NCBI RefSeq assembly: GCF_003323735.1
Contig: NZ_QOIM01000032.1
Coordinates: forward strand, 1-64,000
DNA length: 64,000 bases
Source of the DNA: Streptomyces reniochalinae
GTDB taxonomy: Bacteria; Actinomycetota; Actinomycetes; Streptomycetales; Streptomycetaceae
Direction: 5' to 3'
Positions within the stretch are counted from its first letter, which is position 1, and every line of letters starts with the position of its first letter. Under the pieces are notes generated by a model. The model was given only the letters and a program-made list of their open reading frames with translations, was not told where the DNA came from and did not search any database. Shown here piece by piece: positions 58,199 to 64,000 of this stretch. A program made the position numbers and the translations under genes.

Positions 58199-58324
58199 GG
58201 TTACCAGTATTCCGTGTGGACGTTCGAAGTGATCATTCGGTGGGGCTCACGCCGTGCGCTTCGCGCCGTGGGCCTTCGCGCCCGTGCGGCTTCCACACCG
58301 TGGGACCTTCACGCCGTGCGGCCT
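58199..58324. repeat. CTTC-CGCCGTG degenerate repeats between rsmB and rpe
   Basis: Short imperfect copies of cttcacgccgtgcgg recur from about 58248 into the end of rsmB (58340), with a spacing near 16-17 bp. They resemble a slippage-prone array. No gene is visible. Confidence 0.55.
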
Positions 58325-59836
58325 TCACGCCGTGCGGCGCAGCAGCGCCAGGTACATCGCGTCCGTACCGTGCAGATGCGGCCACAGCTGGACATCAGGA
58401 CCCTCGCCCAGCTCAGGTACGCCGGGCAGCAGAGGGCGGGCGTCCAGGAGTTCGACCGATGGGCCGCGCGGATCCTTCTCCAGCCCGCGCAGCACGTCGT
58501 CGACGACCGCGCGGGTCTCCGCCAGGTGCGGCGAGCACGTCGCATACCCGACGACGCCACCCGCCCGGGCCGCCGCCACCGCCTGCCGCAACAGCCCGCG
58601 CTGCAACGGAGCGAACCCCGCCAGATCCTCAGGGGTGCGCCGCCATCGGGCCTCCGGCCTGCGCCGCAGCGCGCCGAGGCCGGTACACGGCACGTCCACC
58701 AGCACCCGGTCGAAACTCCCGGGCCGCCACGCGGGGCGCGTCCCGTCCGCGCTGACCACGGCCCACGGACCCGGATTGCCCTCCAGCGCACGGGCCACCA
58801 GCCGGGCACGGTGCGGCTGCTTCTCGGCCGCCAACAGCATCGCCCCCCGCCCGGCCGCGAGCGCCCCCAACAGGGCGGCCTTACCGCCGGGACCCGCGCA
58901 GACGTCCAGCCACTGCCTGTCGCTCCCGCCCTCCACGGGCGCGTCGGCCAGGGCGAGCGCGACGAGCTGGCTTCCCTCGTCCTGCACCCCCGCCCTGCCC
59001 TCACGCACGGCGTCCAGCGCCCCGGGCTCACCGCCCTCGGCCATCCGCACCGCGTACGGCGACCAGCGCCCCGGCGCCGTCTCGCCGGTGGTCAGCTCCT
59101 CGACGGACGCCCGGCCGGGGCGGGCCACCAGCGTGACCTCCGGCCGCTCGTTGTCGGCCTCCAGCAGCGCGGTGATGTCCGCACGGCCGCCGCCCCCCTG
59201 GGCCCGCGAAGGCAGCGCGTCCCAGAGCGCGGAGACCACCCACCGCGGGTGGGCGTGGCGCAGCGCCAGGTGCTCCTCGGGATCCTCGTCGTAGGGCGGC
59301 GCGACCCGGTCCAGCCAGCCCTCCAGGTCATCGGCGGTGATCCGCCGCAGCACCGCGTTGACGAACTTGGCCCGCCCGTCGCCCAGCACCACCCGGGCCA
59401 GCTCCACCGTGGCGCTCACCGCGGCGTGCTGCGGAATGCGGGTGCCCAGCAGCTGATGGGCACCCAGCGAGAGCACGTCCAGCACCGGCGGGTCGACCTG
59501 GCGCAGCGGGCGGTCGACGCACTCAGCGATGATCGCGTCGTAGGTGCCCTGCCACCGCAGCGTGCCGTACACCAGCTCCGTGGCCAGCGCCGCGTCCCGC
59601 GCGTCCAGACCGCCCTCGTCGGTGCCCTTCTCGCGGGCCTTCCTCAGCAGCGGCGGCAGCACCAGGTTCGCGTAGGCGTCGCGTTCGTCGACAGCGCGCA
59701 ACGCCTCGAACGCGAGGACGCGGACCGGGTCCTTGCGCGGCCGCCGGTACGGCTTCCCGGGCTTGCCCGACTTACCTGACTTGCCCGGTTTTGTAGACCT
59801 GCCCGGCCGGCCGCCGTGACGGGGTGGGGTGCTCAC
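58325..59836 (-). CDS. rsmB: 16S rRNA m5C methyltransferase (RsmB/Fmu)
   Basis: The 503-residue product has an N-terminal NusB-like RNA-binding domain (VRVLAFEALRAVDERDAYAN, GVRY-type ATELVYGTLRWQGTYDAIIA) and a C-terminal Rossmann methyltransferase. The latter has WLDVCAGPGGKAALLGALAA, VLVDVPCTGLGALRRRPEAR with one catalytic Cys and GVVGYATCSPHLAETRAVVD with the second. It should methylate a 16S rRNA cytosine (C967 in E. coli). It lies 461 bp downstream of fmt. Confidence 0.93.
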   Translation of the reverse strand: MSTPPRHGGRPGRSTKPGKSGKSGKPGKPYRRPRKDPVRVLAFEALRAVDERDAYANLVLPPLLRKAREKGTDEGGLDARDAALATELVYGTLRWQGTYDAIIAECVDRPLRQVDPPVLDVLSLGAHQLLGTRIPQHAAVSATVELARVVLGDGRAKFVNAVLRRITADDLEGWLDRVAPPYDEDPEEHLALRHAHPRWVVSALWDALPSRAQGGGGRADITALLEADNERPEVTLVARPGRASVEELTTGETAPGRWSPYAVRMAEGGEPGALDAVREGRAGVQDEGSQLVALALADAPVEGGSDRQWLDVCAGPGGKAALLGALAAGRGAMLLAAEKQPHRARLVARALEGNPGPWAVVSADGTRPAWRPGSFDRVLVDVPCTGLGALRRRPEARWRRTPEDLAGFAPLQRGLLRQAVAAARAGGVVGYATCSPHLAETRAVVDDVLRGLEKDPRGPSVELLDARPLLPGVPELGEGPDVQLWPHLHGTDAMYLALLRRTA

Positions 59837-60297
59837 AGCTGAAGGTGCTCCGCGTAACGAGGGATCAAGACCTCCACCCTACGACCCCGCGCCCCCCTCA
59901 CCGCCACGCAGCCCTCCCCGTCCGCCGCGGCGGCTCCGACGGCGCGCACACCCGCGCCCGGCACCGGCCGCGGGGCCCCGGGGGCTCCCGGGTTCGGGGC
60001 CGCGGAGCGTCGCGGCCCCGGAGCGTCGAGGCCCCCGTCGGGCCCCGAGCCTCGGAGACCGCCCCTCGGGGCGTCGGAGCTCGCGCCTCGGTGGCTCGGT
60101 GCTCGGGTGTCCCTCAGAGTGTCGGAGCTGCGGAGCCGGGTGCCTCGGCTCCTCGGACGTCGGAGTTCGGGGGTCTCGGTTCCTCGGAGTGTCGGAGCTG
60201 CCGAAGCGGGCGCTCGGCGCGTCGGAGCTGAGAAGCTGCCGGAGCCCCGAACTCCGGAGGTGGCGAACTTCCCCGACCGCGGAGCCCGGGAGCCGGA
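59837..60297. repeat. Gene-free, TCGGAG-rich degenerate repeat region
   Basis: About 460 bp between fmt and rsmB holds no supported gene. From about 60000 on, a short motif built around TCGGAGCT recurs many times at irregular spacing. A longer block with GTGTCGGAGCTGC is found at about 60120 and again at 60198, about 79 bp apart. It looks like degenerate tandem duplication rather than coding sequence. Confidence 0.6.
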
Positions 60298-61260
60298 TTA
60301 CGCCTCGAACCCGGCACCCTCTTCGATGCGGCTGCCCCGCGCCCAGTCGGCCGCCCGCATGGGCTTCTTACCCTGCGGCTGCACCCACTCCAGCTCGACC
60401 GGGTGCGACCCCGTACCCACGTGCACCGCGTTCTTGCCGGCCCTCAGCTCACCCGGCGGAAGCCCCTCCCCACCCGCGACGGCAGCCGCGGTCGTGGCCG
60501 TCGCGGACAGCGGCGCGAGGGAGCGCACCTTCAGCCGCTCGCCACGGAAAACGGTCCACGCTCCGGGCGCCGGCGTGCACGCGCGCACCACCCGGTCGAC
60601 CCGGAGCGCGGGCGCGGTCCAGTCGATGCGGGCGTCCTCCACATTGATCTTCGGCGCCAGGGAGATGCCCTCCTCCGGCTGCGGCACCGCTTGCAGACTG
60701 CCGTCCTCGATACCGTCCATCGTGGCGGCGAGCAGCCCCGCCCCCGCGAACGCCAGCCGGGTCAGCAGGTCACCGCTGGTGTCCCTGGCCCGCACCTCTT
60801 CGGTGACCACGCCGTAGACGGGACCCGAGTCCAGTCCCTCCTCGATGAGGAAGGTGGTGGCACCGCTCATCTCGTCCCCGGCGAGCAACGCGTGCTGCAC
60901 GGGCGCCGCACCGCGCCAGGCCGGCAACAGCGAGAAGTGCAGGTTGACCCAGCCCCTGGCGGGAACGTCCAACGCGACGCGGGGCAGCAGCGCGCCGTAG
61001 GCGACGACAGGCGCGCAGTCGGGTCCGATCTCCCGCAGCCGCGCGAGGAAGTCCTCGTCCCGGGGGCGCGCGGGCTTGAGCACCTCGATGCCCTCCTCCT
61101 GCGCCCGCTGGGCCACGGGGCTGGGCACCAGCCGCCTGCCGCGTCCCGCCCGCGCGTCGGGCCGGGTGACCACGGCGGCGACCTCGTGCCGCTCGGAAGC
61201 GATCAGGGCATCGAGCGCCGGGACGGCGACCTCTGGTGTGCCTGCGAAGACGAGCCTCAT
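60298..61260 (-). CDS. fmt: Methionyl-tRNA formyltransferase
   Basis: The 320-residue product formylates initiator Met-tRNA using 10-formyl-[55 protein letters not shown] (SLLP with catalytic neighbours), [14 protein letters not shown] and [11 protein letters not shown] are present. A C-terminal tRNA-binding domain follows. ATG 61260 gives the family start; upstream in-frame codons are non-homologous. Confidence 0.96.
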   Translation of the reverse strand: MRLVFAGTPEVAVPALDALIASERHEVAAVVTRPDARAGRGRRLVPSPVAQRAQEEGIEVLKPARPRDEDFLARLREIGPDCAPVVAYGALLPRVALDVPARGWVNLHFSLLPAWRGAAPVQHALLAGDEMSGATTFLIEEGLDSGPVYGVVTEEVRARDTSGDLLTRLAFAGAGLLAATMDGIEDGSLQAVPQPEEGISLAPKINVEDARIDWTAPALRVDRVVRACTPAPGAWTVFRGERLKVRSLAPLSATATTAAAVAGGEGLPPGELRAGKNAVHVGTGSHPVELEWVQPQGKKPMRAADWARGSRIEEGAGFEA

Positions 61261-61641
61261 CGGTGGCGAACTACCTCTCACACGCGGAAAGACAGTCCAG
61301 TTTACGGTCATCAGGAGGCCCGCGCCGGAGGGGGCGTACGGGCACCCGCGCGCCGTGCCGGCACTCCGTCCGCGCCCCCGCAGCGTGACCCGAGGGCCCG
61401 TCGTCGCGTTGGTCAAGTCAGATTGACCGAATCGAGTTGCCGCCCCGCCCCCGAAGGCGCCGCTGCCTCGTTCCCACCCCCTCCCCCCTCCGTTCACCCT
61501 TCCCCTCCTTCCCCCCTTTCTCCCGTTTCCCTTCTTCCACACCGCCCTTCACGCCCCAGTCACCCCCCTCCAGTTATCCAGTCACCCCATCCAGCACGAC
61601 AGCTGAAACGCCCCCTTTCAGCCGGTCCGAGAGGCTTCTTC

Positions 61642-62274
61642 ATGGCCGACCACGCAACGCACGACGCCCAGGCGCGGGCCAGCCTGCACCTTCTGGTGCG
61701 CGACATCGAGCGGGTCCGCCGGCAGGTGGACGCGCTGCGCACCCTCACCGCGCAGCTCGGCAACGTCTATCGCCCCCGACGCACCGGCCCCTCCGCCGGT
61801 TTCGTCGTCTACGGCCGCGCCCCCGCGCCGACCGTCAGGCTCGCCCAGGAACTGCGCGACAGCGTCGAGACGCTGGTCACCGCCGCCGTCGACTTCGACC
61901 GTTCACTGGGCTTCTCCTGGGACGCCGTGGGCTCGGCGCTCGGCGTCACCAAGCAGGCCGTGCACCGCAGGTACGGCTCCTCCCGGCGCGGGACCGCCCG
62001 AGGTGTCCCGGAGAACACCGAGGCGCCCGCCGCCCGGCAGCCGGAAGCCGTACCGGTCGTACCCGCCGGGCCCCGCCCCCTGCCCGCCTCCCCCGGCGCG
62101 GTGACCGGTCCACGTCCCGCCGTGCCCGTCGCCCGGTCGATCCCGCCGCAGCAGTCCGCATCGCCCGCGCCGCCCCCCGAGCCCCGGTCCGAACCCCGGC
62201 GGGACCCTCGCCACGAGCGCCTCGACCGTCACGACCCGCGCCCCGGCGCGCTCCCTTCCCCCCGCAACGGCTAG
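61642..62274 (+). CDS. Conserved HTH-domain hypothetical protein
   Basis: The 210-residue product has an N-terminal helical region ([20 protein letters not shown]) and a helix-turn-helix-like [20 protein letters not shown] at about 93-112. A Pro/Arg-rich disordered tail follows. It may bind DNA. The gene is found near priA and fmt in streptomycetes, but no function is known to me. Confidence 0.75.
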   Translation: MADHATHDAQARASLHLLVRDIERVRRQVDALRTLTAQLGNVYRPRRTGPSAGFVVYGRAPAPTVRLAQELRDSVETLVTAAVDFDRSLGFSWDAVGSALGVTKQAVHRRYGSSRRGTARGVPENTEAPAARQPEAVPVVPAGPRPLPASPGAVTGPRPAVPVARSIPPQQSASPAPPPEPRSEPRRDPRHERLDRHDPRPGALPSPRNG

Positions 62275-62336
62275 CCGGCGCCCGACGCCCCCGCCGGGCG
62301 ACCACCGCCGGCTCCCGCGCGCCGTCGGCCACCCGC

Positions 62337-62390
62337 CCGGCCCCACGAGGTGCCGCCCCTCCGGGGAGGGGCGGCACCTCGTGGGGCCGG
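62337..62390. terminator. 54-bp near-perfect palindrome (bidirectional terminator)
   Basis: The arms (CCGGCCCCACGAGGTGCCGC and onward) match over 26 of 27 bases with essentially no loop. It is one of the strongest hairpins in the window. It lies after the HTH gene and before the TetR remnant, which converge on it. Confidence 0.85.
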
Positions 62391-62434
62391 TACTCCAGCC
62401 GTGGCCCGTGCTCTTGCAGTCGGAGTGGGTGAAC

Positions 62435-62830
62435 CGATCAGCGTTGCGCTGCGGCCAGGCCAGCGCCGGTTCGGCCGCCGCGGTCAGTTCGGGGGGCGGT
62501 TGCCCCGTCCTGGGCTCGCTGCGAGAGCCCCTGGAGGACGGTGGCGAAGTAGTCGGCCCGCGCCCGAGGGCCGGCCTGAGCGGGCAGTTCTCCCGCCCGC
62601 TGCACCTCACGCAGCCGGGCCTCGCACCCGTCCACGTCCTTGTTACGCAGATCGCGGAGGAACGCCCGCACGTGCGCGTCCTGCTCAGTGACGTCGGTTG
62701 CCGCGCTGATGGCCAGGAAGCCGGCCGGGTGCGCGGGATCCGGGTAGGTGACCGCGGCATCGTGCAGATGCGCGCGAACTCCCCGTACGCGGCGGGCTCC
62801 TCGCGCTTGGGCCGGCAGGCGGGCGTACTG
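62435..62830 (-). pseudogene. TetR-family regulator, C-terminal remnant
   Basis: Minus-strand frames combine to a TetR C-terminal domain: AYGEFARI, then AAVTYPDPAHPAGFLAISAA, HVRAFLRDLRNKDVDGCEAR, LREVQRAGELPAQAGPRARA and DYFATVLQGLSQRAQDGATA, then ELTAAAEPALA. One frame change lies near 62770 and another in a C run near 62498. The N-terminal HTH is gone. It sits between the terminator and priA, where it no longer makes a regulator. Confidence 0.65.
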
Positions 62831-62852
62831 GGACCCCGCCGGGGCGCCCGCC

Positions 62853-64000
62853 TCAGCCGATGTCCACCGGGTCGACCCGCACGTGCGGCACCGCGCCCTC
62901 CCTGCGTGCCAGCCGCCCCGCCAGAGCGGTCTTCAACGACGCTGCCAGCGTGGCGCCGCTGCCCTGCGGCACCCGGACCAGCGCCCGCTCCCAGAGCTGG
63001 CCCGGCGGCGGATCGCCGGGGCGTCGCGGCCGCCCGGAGGCCGGGGCCGGCAGCGGCACAGGGCCCAGCACCTGGGCGCCTTCCGGCAGTCCGGACTCCC
63101 GGGCGGAGTCCAGCAACGCGGCGACGGCCTCGGGCGGGCCGGTGACCGCCGCCATCCGGGAGACCGGGGGAAAGCCCAGCTCGGCCCGGTCGGCGAGCTC
63201 CCGCAGCGCGTGCCCGGCCGGGTCCCAGCGCACCAGAGCCTGGACCGGGCGCATCGACTCCTCGGCGACGAGCACCACGCTGCCGCCCTCGCCCTGCGGA
63301 CGCACCAGCGAGGCGGCACCCAGCCACCGGCGCAGGGCCTCTTCGCCCGCACGCAGATCGGGCCGCCCCAGCAGCGCCCAGCCGTCCAGCAACAGGGCGG
63401 CCGCATACCCGTCCTCGCCCTCCGGCACCGGCTCGGCCCCCGGGGTGGCGACCACGAGCGCCGGGCGCGCCGGCACCGACTCCAGCACGTGCTCGCCACC
63501 GGATGTCCGCACCGGCACAGAGGGGAAGGCGCGCCCCAGTTCCTCTGCCGTACGCCGGGCCCCGATGACGCTGCCGCGCAACCGTGTGCCCGCGCACATC
63601 GGGCAGCGCCACTGCGGGGTCTCGCGCGCACACCAGCCGCAGCGCAGCGCCGTCCCCTCCCCCGACGCCTCCAGCGGTCCCGAACAGTGGGCGCAGCGGG
63701 CCGGCTCCCGGCACCGCTCGCACACCAGCCTCGGCACGTACCCGCGGCGCGGCACCTGGACCAGCACCGGGCCGTGCTCCAGCGCGTCCCGCGCGGTGCG
63801 CCAGGCGAGACTGGGCAGCCGGGCGCTGCGGGCGGCCGGGTCGCGCCCCTCGTCGCCCTCGCCGGCCGTGCGGACCCGGGGCATCACGGCCCGCACCGTG
63901 TCACGGTCGGCGGCCAGGGGGCGGGCGAACCCGGACTCCACCAACTGGGCCGCCTCCACCGTGCAGCCGTGCGCCCCCAGCAGGAACGCCGCGCCTTCGG
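62853..64000 (-). CDS. priA: Primosomal protein N' (PriA), partial
   Basis: The C-terminal 382 residues are visible; the gene continues past the right edge. The zinc-binding domain is intact: LVCERCREPARCAHCSGPLE, then CGWCARETPQWRCPMCAG. A C-terminal domain with GFPPVSRMAAVTGPPEAVAA follows. Actinobacterial PriA often lacks a functional Walker A, but that part lies outside the window. PriA starts replisome assembly at stalled forks. Confidence 0.93.
   Translation of the reverse strand, partial: EGAAFLLGAHGCTVEAAQLVESGFARPLAADRDTVRAVMPRVRTAGEGDEGRDPAARSARLPSLAWRTARDALEHGPVLVQVPRRGYVPRLVCERCREPARCAHCSGPLEASGEGTALRCGWCARETPQWRCPMCAGTRLRGSVIGARRTAEELGRAFPSVPVRTSGGEHVLESVPARPALVVATPGAEPVPEGEDGYAAALLLDGWALLGRPDLRAGEEALRRWLGAASLVRPQGEGGSVVLVAEESMRPVQALVRWDPAGHALRELADRAELGFPPVSRMAAVTGPPEAVAALLDSARESGLPEGAQVLGPVPLPAPASGRPRRPGDPPPGQLWERALVRVPQGSGATLAASLKTALAGRLARREGAVPHVRVDPVDIG

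Noticed and set aside
59829..60817. Plus-strand frames over the repeat region and fmt
   Set aside because: They are Arg/Pro/Ser-rich antisense shadows of fmt and the degenerate repeats.

Overview
The window looks like a Streptomyces or close relative. Codon third positions are extremely GC-rich, GTG starts are common, and the family set is actinobacterial: GuaB1, F420-type LLM oxidoreductase, PnuC-type RibM inside a rib operon, DUF317 and DUF5995 proteins, and an actinobacterial PriA. About 40 genes are intact. Decayed pieces cluster at the left edge and at 19.8-28.5 kb.

Layout. 0-1.5 kb: end of an unknown gene, then broken HIT-family and cytochrome P450 genes. 1.5-7.6 kb (minus): a four-gene unit of response regulator, sensor kinase, GT2-GtrA glycosyltransferase and GT39 glycosyltransferase with a Gly-rich repeat. 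8.0-19.8 kb: the most interesting locus. A minus-strand run (SIS deglycase, PfkB kinase, HyuA, HyuB, MHS-family transporter, cytosolic gamma-glutamyltransferase-like hydrolase) is divergent from a LacI regulator and a DAO-type flavoprotein. Two tandem LacI-type operators lie between the two arms. The SIS/PfkB pair resembles FrlB/FrlD, which degrade Amadori compounds (glycated amino acids). The hydrolases suggest a gamma-glutamyl or pyroglutamyl Amadori substrate.

19.8-28.5 kb: a decaying island. It holds an integrase-tail-like fragment, DUF317 and IS630 remnants, an accessory PPase, frameshifted phosphoglycerate mutase and enolase set, a PPase-like pseudoenzyme, a GAF-PP2C phosphatase, MutS and HyfC/NuoH fragments, an intact DUF211 plus VIT-like membrane pair, and a tyrosine recombinase truncated at both ends.

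28.5-36.5 kb: C39-like secreted protein, small P-loop kinase, TPR-AAA ATPase (EccA/CbxX-like), two coupled CNNM/CBS membrane proteins and a PH-domain protein. 36.5-42.7 kb (minus): FMN riboswitch, ribD-ribE-ribM-ribBA-ribH-hisE, then hisG. 42.7-47.9 kb (plus): MFS transporter, uracil/xanthine permease, DUF5995 protein, LLM oxidoreductase. 47.9-51.1 kb: lysine 2-monooxygenase and delta-aminovaleramidase (davB, davA) with an Lrp-type regulator. 51.2-64 kb: SGNH hydrolase, methyltransferase, GuaB1, KhtU/KhtT-like antiporter pair, SorC-type regulator, then rpe, rsmB, fmt, a conserved HTH protein, a TetR remnant and the end of priA.

Starts and functions come from reading the sequence only. No database search was run.
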